Of a stretch of 33,181 bases of DNA, positions 1-8,263 are shown in pieces. Both the position numbers and the translations under genes were made by a program. The notes below the pieces were generated by a model, which did not search any database, was not told where the DNA came from, and worked only from the letters and a program-made list of their open reading frames with translations. This stretch comes from Actinomycetota bacterium (lineage in GTDB: Bacteria > Actinomycetota > Acidimicrobiia > Acidimicrobiales > Microtrichaceae): NCBI GenBank assembly GCA_009700815.1, contig WLLG01000002.1:1-33181 (forward strand), read 5' to 3'. Numbering within the stretch: the first letter of the stretch is position 1; every line of letters begins with the position of its first letter.

Positions 1-561
1 CTTCAGGCACAAGGTGAGTTTCCTCGCGAGTTTCGTGAAGCACTCGGGGACCGTATCTATGGCTGCGATGAATGCCAAGAGGTGTGTCCTCCAAGCCGCC
101 GGGCCGATACAGCGGGGAACATGGAGAGTCCACAACCAGCGTCATTGCCTACAACGGAACCCGCACAGGCAACAGCGAGCGAGCCGCAGCCGGGCCCTGG
201 CTCCTGGATCGATCTGCACTGGCTGCTGTCGGCAAGCGACGAGGAACTACTCAGCCAGGTTGGACGCTGGTACATCCCCGCACGTGAGCCGCGGTATCTA
301 CGCCGGAATGCTCTGGTTGTGCTCGGCAACGCTCAGCAACCGATCAACTCCGGTCTGCAACTGCTCTTGGCTGACTATCTGGACCATACAGATGACCTGC
401 TCGTTGGCCATGCCACTTGGGCTGCACTGCGCCTTGGGCTAGTGGAACTCCTTGATGAGTCAACTCGAGCGGCGCGGCCGGCGATCCTGCTCGAGCGAGC
501 CAACTGCGATGCAGAGAAACAACGAATCGCCATCTCGGTGCGTCCAGAGTTGGGCGACTGA
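1..561 (+). CDS. queG: Epoxyqueuosine reductase QueG, C-terminal part (5' truncated by window edge)
   Basis: QueG reduces epoxyqueuosine to queuosine in tRNA, the last step of queuosine synthesis, using cobalamin and two [4Fe-4S] clusters in the cytoplasm. Reading frame 1 is open from the first base. The fragment shows YGCDECQEVCPP, with Cys at fragment residues 22, 25 and 29, the C-x2-C-x3-CP cluster motif of the family. After it comes a Pro/Ser/Thr/Glu-rich linker (about residues 35–60) and then a helical HEAT-like tail (about residues 100–160, around RRNALVVLGNAQQP) like the C-terminal domain of long QueG proteins. The N-terminal cobalamin domain lies outside the window. The next gene follows after 49 bp on the same strand. 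The ferredoxin-like motif alone could belong to another Fe-S protein, but together with the tail QueG is the best fit. Confidence 0.85.
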   Translation, partial: LQAQGEFPREFREALGDRIYGCDECQEVCPPSRRADTAGNMESPQPASLPTTEPAQATASEPQPGPGSWIDLHWLLSASDEELLSQVGRWYIPAREPRYLRRNALVVLGNAQQPINSGLQLLLADYLDHTDDLLVGHATWAALRLGLVELLDESTRAARPAILLERANCDAEKQRIAISVRPELGD

Positions 562-610
562 ACGCTCTCAAACGTGCTTCGGCCTGCTAGCGCCGCCATG
601 ATAGAGGTCA

Positions 611-1180
611 ATGAGCTCATCGCCCGAGGAGAAAACTCCCTCAAAACAGACTGCGGCGCAGGCTCGAGCAGAGTTCGAGGCCAACCGAGCAGCATCGGCC
701 GAGGCTCGGCGAGAGCGTATGGATGCAGCGTTCGGAGGGGGCATTCCTGGGCGGGCGATCGGTGTTATCTCTTGGTCCGCAACAGCTGTATTTGCAGTGG
801 TAACAGCTGCTGCAGTCATCAATCCGGAGCAATTTATTGGCGAGTTTTTTCTGGTGGCAGTTGGATTCTTTGCTGCGGGGAGCTTGTTGTTTGCTGCTGA
901 CATTGCACTTGCGGCGGCTCGAAGCCGAGATGACCTGATGGGCATTGGCGGGTTGTTCTTTCTATCTGGATGCGCACCCCGCTCGGTGCAGTTGAGTCTG
1001 CTGGGTTCGCTGATCGCGCAGCTCGTGATTGCCTGCAGTGGTGCAGCAGCTCGGCCATTCACCCCGCTTGCCTTTGGCATCTTGGTCCCAGTGCTGGGGT
1101 TATCGCTCTGTGGATTCTGGGCGGTTCGTTACGGTCTGTTCCCGGCTCAACAACCAGAGCCCGCTCGGCGTAGATCATGA
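611..1180 (+). CDS. Hypothetical membrane protein, about four helices
   Basis: I do not recognise a named family for this 189-residue protein. The first 50 residues are charged and rich in Ala, Glu and Arg, so they are probably cytoplasmic. Four hydrophobic stretches follow: about 50–72 (AIGVISWSATAVFAVVTAAA), 75–100 (FFLVAVGFFAAGSLLFAADI), 128–146 (LSLLGSLIAQLVIACSGAAA) and 152–172 (LAFGILVPVLGLSLCGFWAV). The pattern suggests a small integral membrane protein with both ends inside. Its stop codon overlaps the ATG of the ArsA-family ATPase by 4 bp (ATGA), so the two are translationally coupled. A role alongside that ATPase is possible but is only inferred from position. Confidence 0.7.
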   Translation: MSSSPEEKTPSKQTAAQARAEFEANRAASAEARRERMDAAFGGGIPGRAIGVISWSATAVFAVVTAAAVINPEQFIGEFFLVAVGFFAAGSLLFAADIALAAARSRDDLMGIGGLFFLSGCAPRSVQLSLLGSLIAQLVIACSGAAARPFTPLAFGILVPVLGLSLCGFWAVRYGLFPAQQPEPARRRS

Positions 1181-2358
1181 GAGTGTTGTTGTTTACTGGC
1201 AAGGGTGGAGTGGGAAAGACGACCACTGCAGCGGCAACCGCACTGCGAATAGCAGAGCAGGGCCAACGGGTCATTGTGACCTCGGCTGACCCCGCTCACT
1301 CGTTGTCCGACTCGATGGGACTCGAGCTTGGAACAGAACCCATTCAGATAGCTCCGAGGTGTTGGGCACAACAGCTAGATGCGCGTGAACGCCTAGAGGA
1401 GAACTGGGGAGAGATTCGCGTCTGGATGATGGAGATGCTTGATTGGGCTGGCGTCGAGGGCATCGAAGCCGAAGAACTCTCTGTTATTCCCGGCCTAGAC
1501 GAACTCTTTGCGCTGACCGAGGTCGAGTCCCTATGTGAATCAGGACTCTTCGACGTGGTGGTGGTGGACTGCGCTCCGACTGCAGAGACCATTCGCTTGT
1601 TGTCCTTGCCCGATATTTTGAGCTGGTACATGGAGCGGTTGTATCCGGCATCTCGACGGGTGAACCGACTGGTTTCCCCGTTGCTCTCTCGGTTGACCTC
1701 GCTCCCCGTTGCAGACGACGCAGTGTTCACCGCTGGTCAGCGTTTGTACGATTCGTTGGACTCGGTGCGGCGGATTCTTGCTGACCCAAAGATCACCTCT
1801 GCGCGACTGGTAATGAACCCCGAAGCAATGGTCATTGCAGAGGCGCGTCGGACCTACACGTATCTGTCGCTGTTTGGGTATCAAGTTGATGCCGTGATTG
1901 TGAATCGAATGTTGCCTGAACTGGCGCTTGACCCTTGGTTTGAAAAGTGGCGAGAGCAGCAGCAGATTCACTTGCAGACAATTGAGCAAAGCTTTGGTGC
2001 CTTGCCAGTATTTCGAGCAGAACACGTGGGTGGTGAGGTAGTCGGACTTGAGGCGCTAGCGGGCTTCGCTGATGGGCTCTGGGGGCAGGCTGACCCTTCG
2101 GCTCGGTTAGTCGCAGGTCGGCCACTTCGCGTAGACCGTCAGGAAGATGACTACGTGTTGTCCCTTGAGTTGCCGTTTGCGGATTCAGCCGATCTGGACC
2201 TGACTCGAGCGGGGGATGAGCTCTTTATTTCAATTGGGCCGCACCGTCGCAATCTGACTCTTCCGGACTCGTTGTCTCGCCGAGAGATCAGTTCGGCGGC
2301 GCTGCAGGATGGGTGCCTCGCAATCAAGTTTGTCGATGCAACTCAGCGATCGAACTGA
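1177..2358 (+). CDS. ArsA/GET3-family ATPase with C-terminal HSP20-like domain
   Basis: This is a 393-residue SIMIBI-class ATPase. The deviant Walker A GKGGVGKTT spans residues 8–16, the switch I segment DPAHS residues 38–42, and VVVVDCAPTAETIRLL around residues 127–142 supplies the Walker B/switch II Asp. There is one ATPase domain, so the active form should be a dimer. From about residue 320 the chain becomes beta-rich (DYVLSLELPFADSADLDL and following) and matches the HSP20-like domain found at the C-terminus of many bacterial ArsA-type proteins. ArsA drives the ArsB arsenite pump, but no arsB, arsC or arsR is present here, so arsenite export is not supported. A chaperone or targeting role like Get3 is equally likely. 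It is coupled to the upstream membrane protein by ATGA. Confidence 0.85.
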   Translation: MRVLLFTGKGGVGKTTTAAATALRIAEQGQRVIVTSADPAHSLSDSMGLELGTEPIQIAPRCWAQQLDARERLEENWGEIRVWMMEMLDWAGVEGIEAEELSVIPGLDELFALTEVESLCESGLFDVVVVDCAPTAETIRLLSLPDILSWYMERLYPASRRVNRLVSPLLSRLTSLPVADDAVFTAGQRLYDSLDSVRRILADPKITSARLVMNPEAMVIAEARRTYTYLSLFGYQVDAVIVNRMLPELALDPWFEKWREQQQIHLQTIEQSFGALPVFRAEHVGGEVVGLEALAGFADGLWGQADPSARLVAGRPLRVDRQEDDYVLSLELPFADSADLDLTRAGDELFISIGPHRRNLTLPDSLSRREISSAALQDGCLAIKFVDATQRSN

Positions 2359-2410
2359 ACCAAAAACGGCTCAACCTGACGAATCGCTGCAAAACGGCAA
2401 TCATTGAGGG

Positions 2411-2872
2411 ATGGAAGATTCCTCGGGAGCAGATTCTCATTCGGCAGGTTCTCGTTCAACAGACTCTCGTTCAGCAGCCTCTCTTTCGACAGAGGGTGTG
2501 GAGCATGTGCAGCGCGCTGCTCGCGAAATGATCAAGGCTGCTCGATCCTTTTTGGATCTAGTTGAAGAAGTTGTGGATGACCCGGATCGAATTACCGAAG
2601 CCGCCGCTTCGGTGGCTGACATGGTGAAGGGCAGCTTTAGCAAGCCAGAGCAGCCATGGGAGCGCAGCGCCTGGTCGGAGACCGATTCAGAGACTGAGAC
2701 TGAGACTGAGACTGAGACTGAGACTGAGACTGAGACTGAGGCCGATCCAGAGCCTGATTCTCATGCTGAGTCCGGCTCGGCGCCCATGAAAGAGCCTGAA
2801 TCTCCGCCGCCTTCGAAGAGAACTCCGCCATCTTCACGAGTTCGCCGAATTGCAGTAGACGGCGCTAGTTGA
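2411..2872 (+). CDS. Small acidic hypothetical protein with Ser-rich N-terminus and Thr-Glu repeat tract
   Basis: This 153-residue protein has three parts. The N-terminus (about residues 5–32) is Ser-rich and encoded by four 15-bp repeats. The central helical segment (about residues 32–75, including VEHVQRAAREMIKAARSFLD) is the only part that looks conserved; it resembles short proteins I associate with ArsA-family ATPase genes in Actinomycetota. The tail is acidic and disordered, with eight Glu-Thr dipeptides followed by Glu from residue 94, then a basic end (SSRVRRIAVDGAS). It starts 52 bp after the ATPase gene on the same strand and is probably co-transcribed. Function is unknown; an adaptor for the ATPase is an inference from position. 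The repeats contribute much of its length. Confidence 0.65.
   Translation: MEDSSGADSHSAGSRSTDSRSAASLSTEGVEHVQRAAREMIKAARSFLDLVEEVVDDPDRITEAAASVADMVKGSFSKPEQPWERSAWSETDSETETETETETETETETEADPEPDSHAESGSAPMKEPESPPPSKRTPPSSRVRRIAVDGAS
2435..2494 (+). repeat. 15-bp tandem repeat, 4 copies, in frame
   Basis: Four degenerate copies of a 15-bp unit near TCTCGTTCAGCAGCC begin at 2435, 2450, 2465 and 2480. Each encodes a five-residue Ser-rich unit near the start of the small acidic protein. The period keeps the reading frame. Confidence 0.8.
2690..2740 (+). repeat. Perfect GAGACT hexanucleotide repeat, 8 copies plus GAG
   Basis: Eight uninterrupted GAGACT units plus a final GAG encode alternating Glu-Thr. 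The copies are identical, which points to recent slippage. Changes in copy number would preserve the reading frame. Confidence 0.95.
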
Positions 2873-2948
2873 TTGGGAGATCTGAAAATTACTTGAGCTG
2901 CAATATTTAGTCACAGCAGGAATCGGCCGACAGTTACACAAGAATCTG

Positions 2949-5177
2949 ATGAAACTCTTACGCATCGACCAAGTAGCTCCACAAGGAGCACCGATTCAGC
3001 TGCACCCTCAGCTGACGGTTTTGCGCGGTGCAACCCCAGAGATGCGGCGCAAACTAATCGATCTGTTTCGGGCTTTTTCTACCCCAGCGACCTTGGAGTG
3101 CGCAGGCATGATCGAGGTTGGCGGCGTGCAACTCGCCCTTGATCAGCTCACTCTGCAGGGACTCGACCTTGACCCCAAGGTAAACGCCGTCCTGCACTGG
3201 AACCCTGCTAGTCCCAGCACAACTAGCCCGAGCACTGCTGACCCGAGCACTACTAGCCCGAGTACAGCTAGCCCGAACGCTGCTAGCCCGAACGCTGCTA
3301 GCCCGAACTGGGCGAGCCCTGAATCCGAATCAACTTTGGCAAGAATTCAGCAGCAGGTAGAGGGGCACCGTGAGGAGCTTCGGCAAATAGTTCTCAGTCT
3401 GAGCAGCTGTGCTGAGCGAATGGAGCAGACTCGGACAAGCCTTGACGCCGCAGCGGCACTCGATCTTGATGGGTGTCAAACTCGGATGAGCATCCTCGAA
3501 TCACAACGCTTGGATCTCCGGGCGCAGTGGGAAGATGATCGTCAACTTCTGCAGAACCGCCGAGTGGAATTGCTCGAGGAGATCAGCCTGCTGAATGAGA
3601 AACTCGACATGGTTGCCTTGCTTGACTTGCAAGCAGTTTGTTCAGCTCGAGATGAGCTCAAGAGCTTGATGACAGCCAGCTTGGTTCCAGACCCGGTGGC
3701 ACAGGAACTAGCGCTTCGCATCTATAACTCGCTGCGAAATCTGCGTGAGATCACTGACTTGGCCGTGGCTGCAACTTCACGCCGAATCGAGGCCGAGCAG
3801 AACCTAGATGCAGCTCAAGACGATCTTGTGGCAAGTACCTCTGCGAGTTTGTCGCAGCTGCCAAATCAAGATGACTTAGAGCGACTCGAGGAGTTACGCA
3901 ATCAGATTTTCTCGTACCCGACCACATTCTCTTCTCCTCAAGTACCGAAGCCGCAATTCTCACTTCAGGAGCTTCGATTAGAGGAGTCAGCGTTGCTGCA
4001 GCGGCTCGGGTATGAGTCCTATAGCGCTTACGTTCGCGGGATCCCCTTTGTACAGACAGACCTAGAGCGTGCCTCTCGCCGTGAGCGGGCTGTCGAACGA
4101 GTAGTGCAAGTGCAACAGGAGCTGCAGGGTCTGATTGAAGGTTCGCCTGATCCGCAAGACCTTGAGCTTGCAGAGATGGAACTTTCGGTGATGTTGCAGA
4201 CCGCAGCAGAGCTGTTAGCAACGGGTGAGCCAGCAGAACTCAGCGGGCAATCCCCAGTCTCTGCAGTCGTGTTGTCAGCAGCTGCAGCGGACGCTCAGCG
4301 CGCTGACAATGTGCGAGAGGTCGTTGCACTTCTGCGGGAGCGCAAAGTCGCAGCCGTAGTCCTCGATAGCGGGGAAGTACTCCAAGCGGCACACAGGCTT
4401 CGTCAAGCAGTGGAGCGCGCGGCTGGCCCGGGTCTGAACGAGACCTGGCTCCATGCCGAGAGCTCTACTGAGAGTCCAGAGGACCTTCTACGTGGGGTCG
4501 ATCTTTGGTTGGCAGTGTTTCAGGATCCCGCTGACTGGGTCGCGAGCACCCAATCCCAGATCAACGACCTCCGGGCACAGGTTTCTGCAGCAGAGGCCGA
4601 GGAATTTCACCAGGGCGACCTGAGCGAGTGGGCGCAGGTTGAAGCAGAGTTAGACCTGGTCATGGACCAGATGATTGAGGCTCAGAATCGGGTCGCTCAA
4701 CATGATCAGGCCATGATGCAGTTGGCTGCTTTGCGAGACCAAGAGTTGCAGCTGAGGAGCGAAGAGCGCGAGCTGCTGACGGTTTTGGCTCAGGAAGAAA
4801 CACAAGTGCAGCAGGCCCAACTCCAGGCCCAACTTCAGGCACAACTTCAGGTACCGGCGCTGCAAGTGCCGGCATCGAATCAGGTACTGCCCCCAACCTA
4901 TCGATCAGGTTCTAGCGGGGTTCATCAGCGATCAGCCGCTGATGATTGCGAATGGGCCTTGATTGAACGGGTAGCTCAGCAGCGGGCGATCTCATTCTTG
5001 GGTTCTGTCCCGCTCCTCATCGACTCCCTTCCGAGTGATCCGCTCGCACAGCACAAAGTGATTGAGCGTGCGCGCGAGATGTCGGCTGTCGTGCAAGTGG
5101 TCATTCTGAGCGAAAATCAGTGGTTGTTTGAGCAGGCGCAGTCAGGAAACTTCGCAGCCTCTGCAATCCAGTTCTAG
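2949..5177 (+). CDS. Large coiled-coil protein resembling an SMC/RecN-like ATPase with a degenerate P-loop
   Basis: This 742-residue protein is built like an SMC/RecN-type protein. Residues 1–85 resemble an ABC-ATPase N-lobe, with LHPQLTVLRGATPEMRRKL (19–36) sitting where a P-loop is expected, but the GxxGxGK[ST] signature is absent. Residues 88–122 are a Ser-Pro-Asn-Ala tract made of 15-bp repeats. Long Glu/Gln/Leu-rich coiled coils fill about 125–300 and 320–440, and another lies at about 540–625, ending in a Gln-Ala-Leu repeat. The C-terminal 60 residues resemble a Walker B region (SVPLLIDSLPSD, around 686–697) followed by a strand (VVQVVILSEN). ATP hydrolysis in the usual way is therefore doubtful. 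Function is unknown; a structural or DNA-associated role is inferred from architecture. The start is 76 bp after the preceding gene. Confidence 0.75.
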   Translation: MKLLRIDQVAPQGAPIQLHPQLTVLRGATPEMRRKLIDLFRAFSTPATLECAGMIEVGGVQLALDQLTLQGLDLDPKVNAVLHWNPASPSTTSPSTADPSTTSPSTASPNAASPNAASPNWASPESESTLARIQQQVEGHREELRQIVLSLSSCAERMEQTRTSLDAAAALDLDGCQTRMSILESQRLDLRAQWEDDRQLLQNRRVELLEEISLLNEKLDMVALLDLQAVCSARDELKSLMTASLVPDPVAQELALRIYNSLRNLREITDLAVAATSRRIEAEQNLDAAQDDLVASTSASLSQLPNQDDLERLEELRNQIFSYPTTFSSPQVPKPQFSLQELRLEESALLQRLGYESYSAYVRGIPFVQTDLERASRRERAVERVVQVQQELQGLIEGSPDPQDLELAEMELSVMLQTAAELLATGEPAELSGQSPVSAVVLSAAAADAQRADNVREVVALLRERKVAAVVLDSGEVLQAAHRLRQAVERAAGPGLNETWLHAESSTESPEDLLRGVDLWLAVFQDPADWVASTQSQINDLRAQVSAAEAEEFHQGDLSEWAQVEAELDLVMDQMIEAQNRVAQHDQAMMQLAALRDQELQLRSEERELLTVLAQEETQVQQAQLQAQLQAQLQVPALQVPASNQVLPPTYRSGSSGVHQRSAADDCEWALIERVAQQRAISFLGSVPLLIDSLPSDPLAQHKVIERAREMSAVVQVVILSENQWLFEQAQSGNFAASAIQF
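3210..3314 (+). repeat. 15-bp tandem repeat, 7 copies, in frame
   Basis: Seven copies of a unit near AGCCCGAACGCTGCT start every 15 bp from 3210; those at 3270 and 3285 are identical. They encode pentapeptides such as SPNAA and form a flexible linker between the N-lobe and the first coiled coil of the SMC-like protein. Confidence 0.9.
4812..4852 (+). repeat. 12-bp tandem repeat, about 3.4 copies, in frame
   Basis: Copies of a unit near CAGGCCCAACTT start at 4812, 4824 and 4836, with a partial copy at 4848. They encode a Gln-Ala-Gln-Leu repeat at the end of the last coiled coil of the SMC-like protein. Confidence 0.85.
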
Positions 5178-5227
5178 CTAGACCTTGGCGAACAATTAGC
5201 TGCTGCACTGGCCCAGATTGTCAGACT

Positions 5228-6277
5228 GTGATCCACTTCAACGCAATGGTTTCGGATCAGCAAACATCACATGTCGTAGGGGTTGACGTCGGAGGCACGA
5301 AAACGCTTGCGGCGCGTGTCCTCGTGCCGCAAGAGGTCCAAGAACAGGCTGTGCCTTCTGTGGCCTCTCAGACGGTGCAGGCCGAGGCGCCATCGGTGCA
5401 GGATCGTGAACTCGTCGGGTCATCTTCTCATGAGGAGGCCGTGCTCACTCAGATTGAGCATGCTGTCGCCGCGCTGTTTGACCGCTCCGAGCGGCGAGTT
5501 GATGCAATCGGCGTAGGTCTCGCCGGGTTCATTGGCTTAGACGGCATTGCGCGCTCGGCACCCAATGCCCCCGGACTCATAGGTGTTGACGTCGCAGCTG
5601 CTCTGACTACGCGCTTTGGGGTTCCGGTAGTAATCGACAACGATGCCAATTGCGTAGCCGTGGCAGCGCAGTCCATGTTTGGGACTCCCAGTTCTTCGAT
5701 TCTGGCCGTCACTCTTGGAACGGGCATTGGAGGCGGAATCGTCCTCGACGGCGAGCTCTACCGGGGGGCCCACGGGTTTGCAGGCGAGCCGGGGCATATG
5801 GTGATCAATCCGTTAGGCCCCGAGTGCCCCTGTGGTCAACGAGGTTGTTGGGAGCGCTATGCCTCTGGTTCGGGGTTGGGCTGGCTCGGCCGAACTGCCG
5901 CCGCAAGTGGTCAAGCAGAGGCTGTTTTGGCTCGCGCCGGTTCCGTAGATCGCATTGACGGCGAGATTGTTACTGAGCTTATGGAGCAGGGCGAGGCCGG
6001 CGCAGTCGGGATCTTTACTGAGTTCGCCGGGTATGTCGCCCTCGGTCTAGCGAATCTCATGCTGCTGTTCGACCCCAAAGTAATTGTGATCGGTGGAGGC
6101 CTCGCTGCAGTGGGTGAGCAACTCACTGCTCTGGTTCAAGCTGATCTACTTCAGCGGTTTCCTGCAGCCTCAAGGGATCGAGATGTGCAGATTCTCTCAG
6201 CGCCACTCGGCCCCGAGGCGGGGGCGCTCGGAGCGGCGCTCCTCGCTGCGAAGATGCTTGGCCGCTCAGGTTCCTAG
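5228..6277 (+). CDS. ROK-family sugar kinase (probable glucokinase)
   Basis: ROK kinases phosphorylate glucose or related sugars with ATP in the cytoplasm. Visible motifs are the phosphate-binding DVGGTKT (residues 20–26), the catalytic segment VIDNDANC (Asp at about 137), GTGIGGGIV, and the ROK zinc motif GH..., CPCGQRGCWE (about 200–209), with GGG in the C-terminal lobe. The 349 residues are somewhat longer than usual because of a Gln/Ala/Ser-rich insertion at about 33–70. The start is uncertain: GTG at 5228 gives 349 residues and an in-frame ATG at 5246 gives 343; neither has a clear ribosome binding site. It is followed after 31 bp by the AlaC-like aminotransferase. Substrate could be glucose, N-acetylmannosamine or another hexose; glucose is the default for actinobacterial members with this zinc motif. 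Confidence 0.88.
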   Translation: MIHFNAMVSDQQTSHVVGVDVGGTKTLAARVLVPQEVQEQAVPSVASQTVQAEAPSVQDRELVGSSSHEEAVLTQIEHAVAALFDRSERRVDAIGVGLAGFIGLDGIARSAPNAPGLIGVDVAAALTTRFGVPVVIDNDANCVAVAAQSMFGTPSSSILAVTLGTGIGGGIVLDGELYRGAHGFAGEPGHMVINPLGPECPCGQRGCWERYASGSGLGWLGRTAAASGQAEAVLARAGSVDRIDGEIVTELMEQGEAGAVGIFTEFAGYVALGLANLMLLFDPKVIVIGGGLAAVGEQLTALVQADLLQRFPAASRDRDVQILSAPLGPEAGALGAALLAAKMLGRSGS

Positions 6278-6308
6278 AAGGCTGCGCACAGAGGAGTAGC
6301 TTGAGGGC

Positions 6309-7484
6309 ATGGAGTTCCGTCGAATTACTTCGCTTCCCCCCTATGTCTTCACCATCATTGATTCGCTCAAGGTCGCCGCTCGTCGCGATGGGGCGGACAT
6401 TATTGACCTTGGCTTTGGCAACCCAGATCTTCCCTCACCTCCGATTGCAGTAGAGAAGCTCTGCGAAGCAGCGCAGAACGAAAAAAACCATCGGTACTCG
6501 GCATCTCGCGGCATCCCGAAACTAAGACAGGCTGCAGCTAGCTATTACAAGCATCGTTTCGATGTTGACATTGATCCTGATACCGAAGTCATCACCACGA
6601 TTGGCGCAAAGGAAGGGTTCAGTCACCTGATGTGGGTGCTACTCGAACACGGTGATGCCGCCTTGGTACCTTCGCCGAGCTATCCGATTCACATCTTTGG
6701 CCCGTTGTTCGCTGGTGCGAACGTTCGAGAGATCCCGTTGGGCACCGGAGACGAATTCTTTGCGAACATGGTCGAGGCTTGGGAGTACTCCTACCCGCGG
6801 CCACGAGTCATCGTGTTGTCCTTTCCGCATAACCCCACCACTACCTGTGTCGACCTTGCGTTCATGCAGCGTGTTGTTGACTTTGCCCGTGAACGAGACG
6901 TCATTTTGGTTCACGATAACGCCTATGCCGACTTGGGATTCGATGGGTATCGACCCCCATCCATTTTGCAGGCAGAGGGTGCAAAGGAAGTAGCGGTGGA
7001 GTTGTACTCCATGACGAAGTCGTTCTCTATGGCCGGTTGGCGCATGGCGTTCATGTTGGGTAATCCGCAGGTCATAGCGGCTCTTGCCAAGCTCAAGTCC
7101 TATCTGGATTATGGGACCTTTCAACCGATTCAGATTGCTGCCACCGTCACACTTAACGAGATGCAGGACTATCCCGTCGAGGTCAACCAGATCTATCAGG
7201 TGCGCCGTGATGCTCTGTGTTCTGGCCTGTCTCGCATCGGATGGCAGATGGAACCCCCCATGGGAACCATGTTTGCTTGGGCGCCGATTCCTGAGCCGTA
7301 CCTAGAGATGGGTTCGGTGGAGTTCTGTTCCTTCTTGGTACGCGAAGCAGGCGTGGCGCTGTCCCCCGGAGTGGGGTTTGGGCCCGGCGGTGAAGGCAAT
7401 GTCCGCTTCGCCCTGATCGAAAATGAACAGCGAATCAATCAGGCTGTGCGCAACCTGAAGCGGGCCCTGCCAAAACTCGGCTAG
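6309..7484 (+). CDS. alaC: AlaC-type alanine (glutamate–pyruvate) aminotransferase
   Basis: This 391-residue class I/II PLP aminotransferase transfers an amino group between alanine/pyruvate and glutamate/2-oxoglutarate. It closely follows Escherichia coli AlaC: an N-terminal FRRITSLPPYVF segment, AARRDGADIIDLGFGNPD, YSASRGIPKLR, and SYPIHIFGPLFAGA. The PLP lysine is in SMTKSFSMAGWR (Lys at about 237). Related enzymes in the group include LL-diaminopimelate and methionine-type aminotransferases, so the exact substrate is moderately uncertain. The ATG at 6309 follows GAGGGC closely, with GGAG further upstream. The stop codon lies in a CTAG that also forms the stop of the convergent TetR gene, a 4-bp tail-to-tail overlap. 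Confidence 0.9.
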   Translation: MEFRRITSLPPYVFTIIDSLKVAARRDGADIIDLGFGNPDLPSPPIAVEKLCEAAQNEKNHRYSASRGIPKLRQAAASYYKHRFDVDIDPDTEVITTIGAKEGFSHLMWVLLEHGDAALVPSPSYPIHIFGPLFAGANVREIPLGTGDEFFANMVEAWEYSYPRPRVIVLSFPHNPTTTCVDLAFMQRVVDFARERDVILVHDNAYADLGFDGYRPPSILQAEGAKEVAVELYSMTKSFSMAGWRMAFMLGNPQVIAALAKLKSYLDYGTFQPIQIAATVTLNEMQDYPVEVNQIYQVRRDALCSGLSRIGWQMEPPMGTMFAWAPIPEPYLEMGSVEFCSFLVREAGVALSPGVGFGPGGEGNVRFALIENEQRINQAVRNLKRALPKLG

Positions 7485-8125
7485 TCGCGCTGCCTAGCTC
7501 CGATGGCATCACGAGCGCTGACTCCGATGCCATCACACCCGCCAACTCCGATGCCATCGCGGCAGAACGAGACCACTAGATCGGCGACGAAATCGGGGTC
7601 CATATTTCGCCCGTCTATGTAGACATTCGTGAGCTGGTTCGATACGCCGATGATGGCCAAAGCCAGGGCCTCTGGGTCACGATCCGGGATCCGGCCCAGT
7701 TGAATGGCCTCTTCAAGGTGAACCTGAGCATCGCTGACAAGTACTGCTTGGCCGCTTTGCATTGCCTCTCTGAACCTGCCCTCGGTGCGAGCAAACTCAA
7801 AGAGCTTTCGCAAGTCGTTGTGTTCTGCCAGCCAGAGAACCCCGGCTCGGATACCGAGCTCGATGCGCTTCACGGGGTCCTCCACGCCAGTGATTGCAGC
7901 TTGTTGCTGCCGCCTCATTCCACGCTGCGAGGTACGCATGATCTCTACGAATAGTTCCTCTTTCGAAGAGAAGTACCAATAGAACACTCCCTTGCCAACT
8001 CCGAGGCCGTCGACGATGTCGGCAACAGAGGTGAGGTGGTACCCCTTCTCGGCGAACTCATGGGTTGCAAAGGTAATGAGCTGTGCCCGGCGTTCTTTTC
8101 CGCGAGGGGTGAGCTTTCGTGACAT
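7481..8125 (-). CDS. TetR-family transcriptional regulator
   Basis: Residues about 10–55 form the TetR DNA-binding domain (RAQLITFATHEFAEKGY, then TSVADIVDGLGVGKGVFYWY and FSSKEELF); the remaining helices form the ligand-binding and dimer domain. I take the ATG at 8125 (MSRKLTPRGKERR, 214 residues); a GTG at 8212 in the same frame would add 29 residues unlike a TetR N-terminus. The last residues (DGIGVGGCDGIGVSARDAIG) are low complexity and come from three 24-bp repeats, so the C-terminus seems to have been extended by repeat expansion. It is divergent from the ACT-domain gene with 151 bp between starts, and convergent with alaC. Its target and ligand cannot be told from the sequence; self-regulation or control of the divergent gene is possible. 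Confidence 0.88.
   Translation of the reverse strand: MSRKLTPRGKERRAQLITFATHEFAEKGYHLTSVADIVDGLGVGKGVFYWYFSSKEELFVEIMRTSQRGMRRQQQAAITGVEDPVKRIELGIRAGVLWLAEHNDLRKLFEFARTEGRFREAMQSGQAVLVSDAQVHLEEAIQLGRIPDRDPEALALAIIGVSNQLTNVYIDGRNMDPDFVADLVVSFCRDGIGVGGCDGIGVSARDAIGARQRD
7498..7569. repeat. 24-bp tandem repeat, 3 copies, in frame
   Basis: Three copies starting at 7498, 7522 and 7546 share the core CTCCGATGCCATC and diverge in the second half. On the minus strand they encode an eight-residue Asp-Gly/Ala-Ile-Gly-type repeat forming the extreme C-terminus of the TetR protein. Confidence 0.85.
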
Positions 8126-8263
8126 TTGTCCAAAGCTAGCAACCTTCCCTGCAACTGGGTCTAACGGGGGAAGCCCGGATGACGCCAAGGCAGACTGGGG
8201 GAGCAGGTCCACGGTCAGCCGTTTGGTTCACCGCTAGGAAACAGCCCGGTCATCTAGCCCGCC

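Noticed and set aside
568..1080. 170-codon antisense frame over the membrane protein gene
   Set aside because: It has no motif and an Ala/Arg/Ser composition typical of antisense frames in GC-rich DNA; the plus-strand protein has clear membrane helices and an ATGA overlap.
1177..2358. Arsenic resistance operon
   Set aside because: The ATPase belongs to the ArsA family, but arsB, arsC and arsR are absent, and the HSP20-like form is common outside arsenic operons.
2637..2837. Minus-strand Ser-Gln repeat frame opposite the GAGACT tract
   Set aside because: It arises only because any hexanucleotide repeat is open in several frames; no start signal or conserved sequence supports it.
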